A DNA stretch of 43,867 nt from an uncultured Chlorobiaceae bacterium. GTDB taxonomy: Bacteria; Bacteroidota; Chlorobiia; Chlorobiales; Chlorobiaceae. This document shows, in pieces, positions 8,152-20,600 of the stretch. Position numbers and translations under genes: made by a program. The stretch is from assembly GCA_903851385.1 (NCBI GenBank), contig CAINOC010000120.1, positions 1 through 43,867 of the forward strand, given 5' to 3'. Below the pieces are notes generated by a model, which made no database searches, was not told where the DNA came from, and saw only the letters and a list, made by a program, of their open reading frames with translations. The first letter of the stretch is position 1, and each line of letters starts with the position of its first letter.

Positions 8152-9459
8152 ATGATTAAAACAATTCTACACTCATTTAACATACAGCAGGATGCAGAAA
8201 CCTTTGATGTAATCCACAGCGCAGTTGAACGTGAAATCGTCTTCAAGGGCAGCAGACTGTGGGTACTTATTTTTGCCATCATTCTTGCGTCTGTGGGGTT
8301 GAACATCAACTCGACTTCAGTGATTATCGGCGCCATGCTTATTTCACCGCTGATGGGCCCGATTAATGGAATCGGTTACAGCATTGCCACCTACGACTTC
8401 CCTCTTCTCCGACAGGCCTTCAAAAACTTTTCATTTGCTGTTCTGGCAAGTCTCATTGCCTCAACGCTGTACTTCTCCATCAGTCCAGTATCGAGTGCCC
8501 ATTCCGAACTGCTTGCTCGAACCAGCCCAACGATTTACGATGTACTGATCGCGCTTTTTGGAGGGCTGGCTGGTACAGTTTCCCTGACAACGAAACTCAA
8601 AGGCAATGTTGTTCCTGGAGTAGCTATAGCTACAGCCCTCATGCCTCCGCTTTGTACCGCCGGCTATGGTCTGGCAACGGGTCAGTTTCAGTTCTTTTTC
8701 GGTGCGATCTACCTCTTTACGATCAATACTGTATTTATAGGTATATCAACAATCGTTTTCTCACAGGTCATGGCTTTTCCCATCAAAGCAATTATAGATG
8801 AGGCAAAAAAAGCAAGAATCAACCACATTATTACCGTTGTCATCCTGATTACGTTGATACCGAGCGTCTATTTTGGCTATGTGCTTGTGCAAAATGAAGG
8901 CTTTTCGGAGAACTCTGCCAAGTTTGTCCGCAGTATCAGTTTATTTCGTGGCAACTATCTTTTACGTCACGAAATCAATGTTGACCAAAGAACCATTACC
9001 CTGATGTACGGGGGAAGAAAACTGACAGTGGATGACAAGGCGCAGCTGAAAAAACGGTCAGGAGATTTCGGACTTAGTGAGGCAACCCTTAACTTTCAGC
9101 AGGGCCTTAACTTTGCAGACTTTTCCACACAGTTTAACGAAACAGAACAACTGAAATCTGAAATCAACCGCCTTTCTCTTGAACTCCAGCAGTACTCACG
9201 TCAGCAAGACAGTTTGCGCCAGCGCAGCCTTAAAGGCAAAGCCTTGCTGAGCGAGCTAAAAGTTCTTTTGCCAGTGACCACAGCATGCCTTTTCACTGAA
9301 CCCTATCGTTTTATCGCTGATAAGCCGTCCGAACCGATCCGCCAAGCCTATGTGATTGTTACCACATCCAAGACACTGAGGAAGAATGAAAAGAAAAAGA
9401 TAACGCTGTGGCTCAGGGCAAGGCTTCAGAACGACAGTCTGAGAACCATGTTTGATTGA
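8152..9459 (+). CDS. DUF389 family membrane protein
   Basis: This protein of about 435 residues belongs to DUF389, whose biochemical function is not established. Characteristic segments are present: SRLWVLIFAIILASVGLNIN, then SVIIGAMLISPLMGPINGIG, then GNVVPGVAIATALMPPLC, a set of five to six membrane helices in residues about 35-255. The last 180 residues are soluble, with a coiled coil at about 340-370 (EQLKSEINRLSLELQQYS). Start ATG 8152 is chosen over a GTG one codon earlier. The next gene, a mechanosensitive-channel homologue, begins within about 80 bp. Both are membrane proteins and may be cotranscribed. Confidence 0.85.
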   Translation: MIKTILHSFNIQQDAETFDVIHSAVEREIVFKGSRLWVLIFAIILASVGLNINSTSVIIGAMLISPLMGPINGIGYSIATYDFPLLRQAFKNFSFAVLASLIASTLYFSISPVSSAHSELLARTSPTIYDVLIALFGGLAGTVSLTTKLKGNVVPGVAIATALMPPLCTAGYGLATGQFQFFFGAIYLFTINTVFIGISTIVFSQVMAFPIKAIIDEAKKARINHIITVVILITLIPSVYFGYVLVQNEGFSENSAKFVRSISLFRGNYLLRHEINVDQRTITLMYGGRKLTVDDKAQLKKRSGDFGLSEATLNFQQGLNFADFSTQFNETEQLKSEINRLSLELQQYSRQQDSLRQRSLKGKALLSELKVLLPVTTACLFTEPYRFIADKPSEPIRQAYVIVTTSKTLRKNEKKKITLWLRARLQNDSLRTMFD

Positions 9460-9538
9460 CTGGCTGTTCATTTTCAGAGAGCGACCCAGCCCCAAGTTTA
9501 TGTTGATTACGTTTATGCAAAGAATAGAAGCCATTGTT

Positions 9539-10822
9539 ATGCAATCATTACTCACCTTTTTATATAAATCCGGGATGAACATTGAGCAGGCAATGCTCAT
9601 TGCGACTTTTGTGGCGGCAGCATTGGCAATTGTTTTTATTTTTATTGTTGAAGTACTCATCCGCCGGATTCTGTTGCGCTGGGTCAATCATCTTGCAGCC
9701 AGAACCAGCACACAAATCGACGATCTTTTTGTAAGTCACAAGGTATTTTCAGGCCTTTCCAGATTGATTCCACCCATTCTCATACATCTTTTATCCTTAC
9801 CAGTTTTCCAATACTATCCCGAAACTGTTCTTCTGGTTAAGGACTTTGCCCTGCTCTATTTTACCATTGGGATTGTTCTGGTATCGTTTTCGTTTTTTGA
9901 TGCGTTTGCTGAATATTTAATTGGAAACCCTATAGCAGCAAGACTTCCAGTCAAGAGCTTTGTCCAAGTGCTCAAATCTCTGACGGTTTTTGTCGGATTT
10001 ATTGTAGTGTTATCAAAACTTCTCGGGAAATCTCCGGTTGTTTTCTTAAGTGGTCTCGGTGCTTTCACTGCTGTACTGCTTTTAATTTTCAAGGACTCTA
10101 TTCTCGGTCTTGTTGCCGGTATTCAGCTTTCAAGCAACGATCTTGTCCATGTGGGTGACTGAATAGAGATGCCGAAATACAATGCTGACGGTGAAATTAT
10201 CGATATTTCATTAGTCACTGTTTCTGTTCAGAATTGGGATAAAACAATCAGCACTATACCTGCTTATGCCTTGATTTCAGTGGGCTTCAAAAACTGGCGG
10301 GGAATGAGTGAATCGGGAGGCCGGCGAATCAAACAATCGGTTACCATCGATATGACCAGCATCAAGTTCTGTGATGATGCATTGCTTTCAAGATTGTTGA
10401 AAATTCAACTTCTCGGAGGATACCTTGATGCGAAAACAAAAGAAGTCAAGGCTTACAACAGAGAGAACAATATTGATGATAGCTCTTTAATAAATGGAAG
10501 AAGACTTACCAATTTTGGAACCTTCAGAGCCTATCTTTCGGAATATCTTCACCATCATCCGAAAGTCAATGTTTCTATGACTCTTATTATCCGTTATCTC
10601 CAACCAACAGCAAACGGCATTCCCCTTGAGCTCCATGTTTTCAGCAGCGATAAAGAGTGGCTTCCGTATGAACAAGTACAGGCTGATATTATGGATCACA
10701 TACTTGCTGTGCTGCCTTACTTTGAACTGCGGGTTTTCCAAAATCCATGTGGAGCTGATATAACTCAGGCAAGTAAAAATTTAGCCGAATCATTGCTCAA
10801 TGCATCAAATGCTCCGCGGTGA
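9539..10822 (+). pseudogene. ybdG: YbdG-type mechanosensitive channel with in-frame TGA
   Basis: Two consecutive frames in the same phase together give a full-length homologue of the MscS-family protein YbdG. The first part ends GIQLSSNDLVHVGD, then TGA at 10160-10162. The next codons read I-E-M-P-K-Y-N-A-D-G in the same frame. E. coli YbdG has G-D-W-L-E-M-P-K-Y at this place, so the TGA replaces a conserved TGG tryptophan by one base. The second part keeps all later motifs (WDKTISTIPAYALIS, FKNWRGMSESGGRRIKQS, NFGTFRAYLSEYLHHHP). The membrane part is before the stop and most of the cytoplasmic vestibule after it. Start at ATG 9539 is a best guess; the frame is open from 9452. A nonsense mutation or sequencing error is likelier than recoding. 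Confidence 0.85.
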
Positions 10823-10864
10823 CGAAGAAAAAAGTGTGCTTCGATACAGGTATCAGAACAATGG

Positions 10865-11749
10865 TCAATCACTCAAGGCATTGAAGCCGGACACTACATC
10901 AAACAGCTCCTCATCTATATCTGACTGCCGACGGCTGTTGTAGAGCCGGGAAAGTTCTTCGAGCATGTCGTCAATATTTTTTTCTGCACGTTGCATAGCA
11001 GCCAGTCTACTTGCATTTTCACTTGCCAATGATTCGGCACATGCCTTGAAAAGTGAAACAAAAAGATATTCTCTGATTAGAGCCCATTGAACAGTATCCT
11101 TGCCACACAGCAACTCAGGAAGCGCCTTTGTCGGCCAGACTACGGTATGGCGGATATCCTGCGCCCAGGCTATATCAAGAGGAAGCAGCCGTATTGAAAG
11201 GGAATGATAGCTCTCCCCGCTGACAGGGCTATTGTAGAAAAGGTAGAGCTCTATCATGGAGGCTTTTTCGCGAAGCTTTTCAACCTCTGTCAAGATGTCA
11301 CCCACAAGGGGGGTAATGGCATCGACTGAACCCGGTACAGCAAAGAGTTTTTTCGGTTCAAGGCCTGCATCTGTTAATCGGGACTGAATGCGTTCACCGA
11401 CAGCAAGGATAATACTTCTCGCTGATAACTCTTTAAGCTTGTGGGTTACAACATCTGTAAGCTGATCATTAAATGAGCCGACAAGACCCTGATCAGAGCC
11501 AAATACAACAGCAATTGTCTGCAGTGTTTTTTTTTCTGGCTTGATGAAACGCGAAGTGTGACCGTCTATTCCCTGCAGGGTGGCTGAAAGACCCAATTCA
11601 ATGGTATGATAATAATCAGCTAAAGCCCGGACGGCTTCCTCATATTGCCGGATATTCGAGGCAGCCAACGCTTTCATGGTACGAACAACCGAGCCAAGTG
11701 TTTTGGCTTTTCCGATTTTCTGATGAAGGGCCTCGATGGTTTCAATCAT
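10865..11749 (-). CDS. atpG: N-type ATPase gamma subunit
   Basis: This 294-residue central-stalk subunit transmits rotation between the catalytic head and the c-ring. The N-terminal helix ([20 protein letters not shown]) and C-terminal helix ([20 protein letters not shown], then [13 protein letters not shown]) form the coiled-coil shaft. The Rossmann-like middle carries [17 protein letters not shown], the counterpart of the family's D-[RK]-G-L-C-G-x-[FY]-N signature, with V in place of C. It is the last gene of the operon, as in known N-ATPase clusters, and its ATG overlaps the atpA stop by four bases. Its sequence is well diverged from a housekeeping gamma subunit. Confidence 0.9.
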   Translation of the reverse strand: MIETIEALHQKIGKAKTLGSVVRTMKALAASNIRQYEEAVRALADYYHTIELGLSATLQGIDGHTSRFIKPEKKTLQTIAVVFGSDQGLVGSFNDQLTDVVTHKLKELSARSIILAVGERIQSRLTDAGLEPKKLFAVPGSVDAITPLVGDILTEVEKLREKASMIELYLFYNSPVSGESYHSLSIRLLPLDIAWAQDIRHTVVWPTKALPELLCGKDTVQWALIREYLFVSLFKACAESLASENASRLAAMQRAEKNIDDMLEELSRLYNSRRQSDIDEELFDVVSGFNALSD

Positions 11750-13281
11750 TGTTTATCCTGATACTGTTTCATAACCCGCGCTATAGCCTTCAGCATAGCA
11801 GTGCGATCTGCAGATGCGAGCTCTTTGTTTGCAGCGATCCTCAAAACGAGATCACTGGTAAGCTCACCGGTAACCTTGACTATCTGTGTAATGGCCTCAT
11901 GCACATCCTTAAGAGCTATGGAATCGAAATAACCTTCAGAGAGGGCAACGAGCACCATTATCTGCTCAGCAGCTAGAAACAAAAAAAACTCATCCTGTTT
12001 CAAGCACTCACGAATCCTTTCACCATGATTGATGATTTTCCTGCTGGCTTCGTCCAGCCTCGTCCCGAAACGTGAAAAACTTTCCAGCTCTTCAAACTGC
12101 ACATAGTCAAGCTTAAGACTGCTGGTCACCGACCTGTATGCCGTAAGCTGGGCTTTTCCGCCTACCCGTGAAACGGATTTGGCAATATCAACTGCGGGAA
12201 GTATACCAAGTTCAAAAAGAGTAGGTGAAAGATAGAGCTGCCCATCGGTGATTGAAATCAGATTGGTCGGGATGTATGCCGAGATGTTCTGGGCCTGGGT
12301 TTCAATGATCGGCAATGCAGTCAGCGAACCACCACCAAGTTCATCCCTTAAGTGAGTTGATCTTTCAAGAAGACGGGAGTGGAGGAAAAAAATGTCACCA
12401 GGAAAAGCTTCTCTTCCCGGAGGTCTTTTCAGGAGAAGTGAAAGTTCCCGATATGCACGGGCATGATTGGTCAGATCATCATACACAATGAGGACATCAT
12501 CTCCCCGTTCCATAAAATATTCAGCCATACTTGTCGCTGCATAGGGGGCGATATACTGGAGGCCTGACGGATCGTTACCTTCGGTAACCAAAACGATGGT
12601 GTACTCCATCGCACCTTTTTTACGGAGCTCAGCAACAACTTTTGCAACGGCAGAAGCTCTCTGACCAATAGCGCAGTATACACAGAGAACATGCTTTCCG
12701 CGTTGATTGAGTATTGTCGATATGGCAATAGCACTCTTGCCCGTCTGCCGGTCTCCGAGAATCAGCTCACGTTGTCCCCTCCCCACTGGAATCAATGCAT
12801 CGATAACCATTATTCCCGTCTGGAGCGGCTCAGTTACCGGAGCTCGATCCATAATATGGGGAGCCATCCGTTCAATAGGGAGACGCTCAGAACAGTTCAA
12901 AGCACCACGGCCATCGAGTGGCCTTCCAAGAGGATCGATAACACGGCCAATCAGGGCATCACCAACAGGTACATCCATAACCCGCCCTGTTCTTTCAGCC
13001 TTGCTGCCAGCCTGCAGTTTTGAGTAATCGCCAAGCAGTACAACTCCAATTTCATCAGGATCGACGTTAAACGCTATGCCATAAATATTTTCCGGCAATC
13101 GAACCAGTTCATCAAATCCAACTCCCGGAAGCCCGCTGATTTTGGCAATTCCATTCAGGACTGTAGTAATCACACCTACCTCAACGGACTTCAAGACAGC
13201 TTTATAAGATTTGCTTGATTTTCCGATAGAGCTCAGTGTTTTATCAAGGGTGGCTTTGAGCATCGTTTTTTTCGTTATCAT
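11746..13281 (-). CDS. atpA: N-type ATPase alpha subunit
   Basis: This 511-residue non-catalytic nucleotide-binding subunit alternates with beta in the hexameric head. Walker A GDRQTGKS is at residues 176-183. Other alpha signatures are present: [59 protein letters not shown], and [13 protein letters not shown] with the arginine-finger region. The start is placed at ATG 13281, preceded by GAGGG 5 bases upstream. This makes it overlap the end of atpF by 38 bp, and an in-frame ATG at 13263 is the alternative. Position between atpF and atpG fits the N-ATPase gene order. Confidence 0.93.
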   Translation of the reverse strand: MITKKTMLKATLDKTLSSIGKSSKSYKAVLKSVEVGVITTVLNGIAKISGLPGVGFDELVRLPENIYGIAFNVDPDEIGVVLLGDYSKLQAGSKAERTGRVMDVPVGDALIGRVIDPLGRPLDGRGALNCSERLPIERMAPHIMDRAPVTEPLQTGIMVIDALIPVGRGQRELILGDRQTGKSAIAISTILNQRGKHVLCVYCAIGQRASAVAKVVAELRKKGAMEYTIVLVTEGNDPSGLQYIAPYAATSMAEYFMERGDDVLIVYDDLTNHARAYRELSLLLKRPPGREAFPGDIFFLHSRLLERSTHLRDELGGGSLTALPIIETQAQNISAYIPTNLISITDGQLYLSPTLFELGILPAVDIAKSVSRVGGKAQLTAYRSVTSSLKLDYVQFEELESFSRFGTRLDEASRKIINHGERIRECLKQDEFFLFLAAEQIMVLVALSEGYFDSIALKDVHEAITQIVKVTGELTSDLVLRIAANKELASADRTAMLKAIARVMKQYQDKQ

Positions 13282-14053
13282 GTTCACCCTCTTTCTTATC
13301 CCTGTCAAGAGCAGTTTCAGCCATCACGTTAAGCTCATCCAGATAAGCCTTGATATTCCAGGAGATGCTGTGGCCATTCATGCTCAATTCGATCCCGCTA
13401 ATCAGGTCAGCATCGGTTTCAAACACTATATCGGAATCAATACGAAAGACCTCCATCACGGTTTTTTTTACTCTCTCACAGTTTTCCGGAGTTAAAGTAA
13501 GGACACTCCGGATAATCGGCGGATGGCTGCTTTGACTTAAAAGCCCCGTCATTTCTGTAATATCTGCCTTTTCGATTTTGCGCAGACGTTCACAGAATAC
13601 CTTTACAACACGGTCTTCAAGGGATACATCGGCGAGTTCTGACAACACTTTTTCAGCAATAGAGAACACTTCAGTAGTGATACGACCAATAATTTCCTGC
13701 TGAAGATTTTTCTGTTCATTGTATAGCGATTTCTCAAGACTGGTGCGCAGGTTCTCGTATTCTTTTCGGGCATCAATGAGCAGTTCGGCTTTCTTGTCAT
13801 CAGCTTCTTTTGCGACCTGCTGCATGGTGGCCGTCCGCTGTTTTTCAAATTCATCATTCTTTTGCTTCCATTCCGCCATGCTTTTTTTCGCTGCAGTCTC
13901 AACATCAGTTGCATGCTGCAGTTCAGATGCAATTTTTTTCTCACGCCCGTCAAGGGCTGTCACTATCGGATGGTAGAGAAAATGTTTCAGCAACCAGGCA
14001 AGAATCAAAAAATTGACAAGTTGTGCAATAAGAGTAAACCAGTCGATCATCAT
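13244..14053 (-). CDS. atpF: N-type ATPase stator subunit b, fused b/delta type
   Basis: At 269 residues this is much longer than a normal b subunit (about 160). Residues 5-30 are the membrane anchor ([18 protein letters not shown]). Residues about 35-150 are a charged stalk helix ([20 protein letters not shown]). The C-terminal hundred residues resemble the OSCP/delta end ([20 protein letters not shown], then [19 protein letters not shown]). No separate delta gene (atpH) lies in the operon, so this protein likely supplies both functions, as known for N-ATPases. The start ATG 14053 follows GGAGG at about 10 bases and lies 3 bp after the atpE stop. Confidence 0.88.
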   Translation of the reverse strand: MMIDWFTLIAQLVNFLILAWLLKHFLYHPIVTALDGREKKIASELQHATDVETAAKKSMAEWKQKNDEFEKQRTATMQQVAKEADDKKAELLIDARKEYENLRTSLEKSLYNEQKNLQQEIIGRITTEVFSIAEKVLSELADVSLEDRVVKVFCERLRKIEKADITEMTGLLSQSSHPPIIRSVLTLTPENCERVKKTVMEVFRIDSDIVFETDADLISGIELSMNGHSISWNIKAYLDELNVMAETALDRDKKEGEHDNEKNDAQSHP

Positions 14054-14056
14054 GGT

Positions 14057-14338
14057 TCAGTGTCCTCCAGCATGCGCGATCACATGATTCCAGAACGGGT
14101 TGGCAAAAATCAGAATCATCGAAATCACCAAACAGTATATAGCCACAGATTCGATCATGGCAAGCCCGACAAACAATGTTCGGGTTATTGTAGCAGAGGC
14201 ATCCGGCTGCTGGGCCAGCGAGGTTAATGCCGAAGCGACTGCCCTGCCTTCACCGAGTGCAGGAGCTATACAGCCGATGCCGGTAGTGAACCCTGCGGTA
14301 ATAATCGATGCTACAGCAATAATGCTCAAAATGTCCAT
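14057..14338 (-). CDS. atpE: N-type ATPase c subunit (rotor ring)
   Basis: This 93-residue two-helix hairpin forms the ion-carrying rotor ring. Helix 1 has GIGCIAPALGEGRAVASAL and helix 2 has LFVGLAMIESVAIYCLVIS. E63, followed by S64 and Y68, is the main ion carboxylate, in the E-S-x-x-I-Y pattern of Na+-type rings. E30 occupies the helix-1 position that is glutamine (Q32) in Ilyobacter tartaricus, so each subunit has two carboxylates, a known N-ATPase trait. Ion choice cannot be read with certainty, because a Burkholderia N-ATPase ring with this layout was reported as proton-specific. Start ATG 14338 follows AGGAG. Confidence 0.93.
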   Translation of the reverse strand: MDILSIIAVASIITAGFTTGIGCIAPALGEGRAVASALTSLAQQPDASATITRTLFVGLAMIESVAIYCLVISMILIFANPFWNHVIAHAGGH

Positions 14339-14358
14339 AGGGTCTCCTGGTTGATTTT

Positions 14359-15039
14359 TTAAACAGTTTCTTCACTTCTTGTTCTGGTAGCCGCCGCTAT
14401 ATAGACCGTAGCCAGAATGCAGAATATATAGGCCTGAACCATGCCGGTTAACAGTCCAAGAATGCTCATGAGGACTGGGAAAACAAGCGGAGAGATGGTC
14501 AGGAGGATGGCAAGAATCATAGCGCCGCTCATCATATTGCCGAACAAACGGACAGCAAGCGCCAGAGTTCTTGAAAAATCACTGATAATATTGAAGGGAA
14601 GCATGAGTACTGTCGGCTTCAGATAGGATTGCAGGTATTTGACAAAACCCTGCTCACTAATGCCGTATAGCGGCACCGCAACAAAAACAGAGAGAGCAAG
14701 AGCGGCCGTCGTTGAGAGCGAACCAGTAGGAGGTTCATATCCCGGAATGACCGTACACAGGTTTGCCATTGCAATAAAAAGAAAGAGGGTGGCAAGGTAA
14801 GGGAGATACCGTGCAGGGTCGCGAAGTCCAACCTCTTCAAATTGCTGAAGAAAAAAGGTTACAAGAATTTCAAGAAAACTCTGCCATCTGGAGATATGGA
14901 TACCGTCTGACAGTTTTCTGGTCATTAGGGCGGAACCTCCCACGAGGACGATCATCAAAGCCCATGTTGTAAGAATTGTCAGGTTGAGCTTCAGAAAACC
15001 ATAGTGCCAGACAACAACTTCATCACTGGTCAAATGCAT
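14359..15039 (-). CDS. atpB: N-type ATPase a subunit
   Basis: This is the 226-residue stator channel subunit. The conserved arginine helix is TLALAVRLFGNMMSGAMIL, whose R-L-F-G-N holds the essential stator Arg. The C-terminal helix is GMVQAYIFCILATVYIAAA. About five to six membrane segments are seen. The start is placed at ATG 15039, which follows GGAGGCGAAATC; the frame is open another 71 codons upstream, but that region overlaps atpR. It is shorter than a housekeeping a subunit (about 270), normal for N-type enzymes. It overlaps the atpR end by 10 bp and lies 20 bp before atpE. Confidence 0.9.
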   Translation of the reverse strand: MHLTSDEVVVWHYGFLKLNLTILTTWALMIVLVGGSALMTRKLSDGIHISRWQSFLEILVTFFLQQFEEVGLRDPARYLPYLATLFLFIAMANLCTVIPGYEPPTGSLSTTAALALSVFVAVPLYGISEQGFVKYLQSYLKPTVLMLPFNIISDFSRTLALAVRLFGNMMSGAMILAILLTISPLVFPVLMSILGLLTGMVQAYIFCILATVYIAAATRTRSEETV

Positions 15040-15326
15040 GATTTCGCCTCCTCCCGTGGTCTCTCTTTTGTAAACATGACAACAAAAATACGGGCTGCGA
15101 TAAATCCGCCTGAACATAAGAGCAGACGTTTCACGCTTGTACCTCCAAGCACATAAAATCCTGCCAGGGTTATGGATGTTCTCACTATCATACTTATCAA
15201 AAACCAAACCCAGGGTCTTTTTGAAACCAGGCTTTTGACGACCGTCAGCCATAGACCTCCAAAAAACAATACCCCAAGAAAAAAACCACCGGCTGCCGCT
15301 TCGCCCATCTCAATGATTTCAATCAT
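15030..15326 (-). CDS. atpR: N-ATPase accessory protein AtpR
   Basis: This 98-residue protein has three membrane segments: AAAGGFFLGVLFFGGLWLTV, then VWFLISMIVRTSITLAGFYV, then GGFIAARIFVVMF. AtpR is a small protein specific to N-ATPase operons. The intramembrane arginines seen here (in MIVRTS and AARIFV) fit a proposed role in contacting c-subunit carboxylates during ring assembly (inference). The start is put at ATG 15326, preceded by GAGG in the end of atpQ, giving an 8-bp overlap. Earlier in-frame ATGs at 15341 and 15335 cannot be excluded. Confidence 0.85.
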   Translation of the reverse strand: MIEIIEMGEAAAGGFFLGVLFFGGLWLTVVKSLVSKRPWVWFLISMIVRTSITLAGFYVLGGTSVKRLLLCSGGFIAARIFVVMFTKERPREEAKSCI

Positions 15327-15646
15327 TTTTTCCATCCTCATTATGCATATTCCTGTTTTCCTCCGCAACCCAGTGCCATGCGTTCAAACAACCGATGAAC
15401 AGTCCTGCAACAAGCAGCATAAGTGTCCATGAACGCTCTCCCTGATAATGATTATCGAGCCATACTCCCAGCATTATTCCAATAATCATTGGAATGGCCA
15501 CAGACCAGCCAACAAGACCAAACACAGCAAAACCTGACCAGATATTTCGGACGGCCCGTTTTTTTGCCTTAAGCTTACGGTGCTCCTGTACCCCAATCTT
15601 TTTGCTTAATGGTGTTTCATCAACCGAGAGTTTATGTTCCTCATTT

Positions 15647-15654
<8 letters not shown>
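15319..15654 (-). CDS. atpQ: N-ATPase accessory protein AtpQ (AtpI-like)
   Basis: This 111-residue protein has a charged N-terminus (SKKIGVQEHRKLKAKKRAV) and two membrane helices (FGLVGWSVAIPMIIGIMLGV, then WTLMLLVAGLFIGCLNAWHW), the AtpI/AtpQ layout. AtpI-type proteins assist c-ring assembly. The start ATG 15654 overlaps the atpC stop by 8 bp; the upstream extension of the frame lies wholly inside atpC and is rejected. Position between atpC and atpR matches the canonical N-ATPase order. The label depends on this position as much as on sequence. Confidence 0.85.
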
Positions 15655-17528
<1,874 letters not shown>

Positions 17529-17663
17529 CTATGATTGTGAATATTGAATACACTTCTGTTGTATATTTTTTAACAATAAGCCAATCCAATAAATTCACCC
17601 TGTTATCACTTTAGTAAACAAGGCGTTAAAGTAGATAAATCTTTTAGCCGACACAGTGCACCC

Positions 17664-20600
17664 TCAGAAGGTGGTTTCGATATTGAGGTTTGATGTGCTG
17701 TTTTTCAATTGAAACACACGGGTAGTATTGCTGATGAAGGCGCAGATCTTTTCATCGACACACAAAGAGATCGGTGGTGCTGAACTATCACCCCCTCGTA
17801 CCGTGAGTGAGTCATGCGTCAGCCGAAGAGTAAGTGAATGCCCCCTGTAGCGGACTCGCATTTCAAGCCGATCTATTGCCTGGGGTAATTCAGGATGCAG
17901 TCGAAGAACATTGCCTCTTGCTTCAATACCTGTTGAAACTCGCTGAACAAAATCAATGGTACCAGCCATAGCTCCAAGATGTACACCCTCAGCTGTTGTT
18001 CCATGCTGAATATCACCGACGTCGCTCTGCAGTGCCTCATCGAAAAAATGTATTGCACGCGGCCTGTCAGAACGTGCCAATACCCAAGCAGACACAACAC
18101 GGGAAAGTGTTGACCCCTGACTCGAACGATCTACATAGTACGCGATGTTTCGCGGAATGGTTTCGAATTCAAAAGGATAACCCAGACGTTTAAATAATTC
18201 ACCGATCTCCTCAGCCGAAAAGAGGTAGAATAACATCAGCACGTCTGGCTGTTTGGATAGTTTGTAGCGGTTGGCAGAATCGTTCTCCTGCTCAAGAATG
18301 AGGTCGAGACGCTGAATATTTCCGTATCGGGTTCGGTAGTCGTCGAGGTCAATCTCACGCAGTTTTTCGTAGCCCTCAAACTGACTGATGATGCAATTAT
18401 CCAGGAATGGCACATACATTCTCCGGCTGATATGCTCCCAGCGCTCGATCTCTTTTGCTCCTAAGCCAAGCCGAGTCGTGAGTTCAGCACGACGGACATC
18501 GGAGAGCAGATCAAGCACTTCAAGAGCCCTGCACAATACCCATACTGCCATGATATTGGTATACGCATTGTTGTTGAGGCCTGGTGTTACTGAATCAGGA
18601 TAGGCATCGTGAAACTCGTCAGGACCCATGACGCCATGGATTTCGTAGCGCTCTCTTTCGTTATTGAAGGTAGCTATGCTCGACCAGAAAACGGCGATAT
18701 CGAGAATCAGCTCTGCACCATATGAATAGAGAAACTCGATATCATTTGTAACCTGGTAGTAGTGCCAGACATTATGAACTATAGCACTGCCAACGTGGCG
18801 CTGCAAAAAAGAGTTGTCGGGAATCCAGCGTTGTGAGAGTGGATTGAGGTTCAACTTCTGTGTCTCTTCCTGACCATCACTGCCACTTTGCCACGGGAAC
18901 ATCGCACCTTTATATCCAGCCTCCCTGGCAGCAGCGCGAGCCTCTTTCAGGCGACGATAGCGATACATCAAAAGCGAACGGGTAATTTCGGGCATACGAT
19001 AATTGAAAACAGGGAAGATGAAGATTTCGTCCCAGAATATATGGCCCTGATAGGCTTCCCCTGTCCAGCCGCGGGCTGGTATACCTATATCGAGCCCGAT
19101 GGAGTTGGGTGATACGGCTTGCAGCAGGTGAAACATGTTCAATCGAAGCAGCATCGGGATGTTTAAGGTTAGGGTGTGGGTTGTCCTGATATGAAGGTCA
19201 AAACGACGCCACAGATAGCTCCATGTGAAGAGATGGTCCGCCAGGATGGACTCGAAGCGACCAGTATGAGCGATCAACTTGAGTGCATCAACTCCGCACT
19301 CTGAAATGGCAAGGTCCCGGGAGGTATAGAGTGAGGTAATTTTTTCTAAAATAAGTGTTTCGCCTTGTCTGAGCTCGACATCAAGTTCCCGGCCGATGTA
19401 TCCAGGCTCTTCAATATGACGGCACTCCACATTAAGAATCTTTCCATTAAGGAATGCTTGTGTTCTTGTCACCACTGCGACATGAATTTCCGATTGGTTG
19501 GTACGAACCTGCATGTACACACTATCTTCACCAATACAGGAGCTGGTCACTGTTTCAAGGTGCTTTTTATTGAACTTCCTGTAAAGCTTTGCACCCGCGT
19601 TGATTATGTCGCCATCGATACCCGATTGTACAGTGACTCCAGCCGACCAGTTTTCGGCGGTTAATGACAGTTCCAAGGCACCCAGATGCATATTGCTCAT
19701 AGAGACAAGAGAGCGCTCTTTGAACGTTGTGCGTCGACCCTGAGCATCCTCGAAGCTGATGCTTCGTAACAACATTCCCTCTCTCAGATTGAGTTCCTGG
19801 TGGTACGACAGAAGTTTTGTGCTTCCGGGGTCGAACCACTCCTCTCCGTCAACACGAAACCGGAGCATAAGCCAGTTGGGAAAATTCACAATATCCTCAT
19901 TCTCAACCACACGACCTGCAATATCAGTGAGCAAACGGTTGTAGGCTCCGGCGAAATATGTACCCGGATAGTGAATGCCATCGGCCACAGAACCAAGGGA
20001 AGCACCGCGAATGGTGACATAACCATTTCCAAGAGAACACAAAGCTTCACGGATACCCTCCTGAGCAGGATCAAAACCATCAAACCCGAGAGACCAGGAT
20101 GATGAGGCTTCATCTGTAACCTTGACTTGAGCAAGGTCGGACACCATTACATCAGCACCGGCATCCCGGAGAGCGTGAGCGTGCCCGCTACGATCAACAC
20201 CAATGACACAGCCGAATAAACCGTCACGTCCGGCCTCAACGCCGGCAAGAGCATCCTCTATGACCACGGTACGCGCAGGTTCCACCCCGACAAGTCTTGC
20301 TGCTTCAAGAAAACCATCAGGTGCCGGCTTACCCTTGATTTTGAGACGAGTGATGTCGAGGCCATCAATATGGGCGTCAAAAAGCTGAGAAAGACCAGCA
20401 GCATCAAGCACTTCTCTGCAATTATTACTGGAGGATGTGACAGCCGTCTTAATCTTGAGTGAGCGAAGTTTCTGCACCAAGGCTATCGATGATTCATAAG
20501 CCTCGACACCATCATTCTTCAATTGCAACATGAAATAATGGTCTTTCAGATTGCCCAGAGCACAGATACTCTGCACATCCGGCCCATCTTCCGCTGTTCC

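Noticed and set aside
10160-10162. Selenocysteine or genetic-code change at the TGA in the YbdG-type gene
   Set aside because: The expected residue is Trp, not Cys/Sec, no SECIS-like hairpin was noticed, and other genes in the window end normally at TGA.
15039-15252. Longer N-terminus for the ATPase a subunit
   Set aside because: The 71 extra codons lie inside atpR and have no hydrophobic or family-like sequence, whereas ATG 15039 has a strong GGAGG site.
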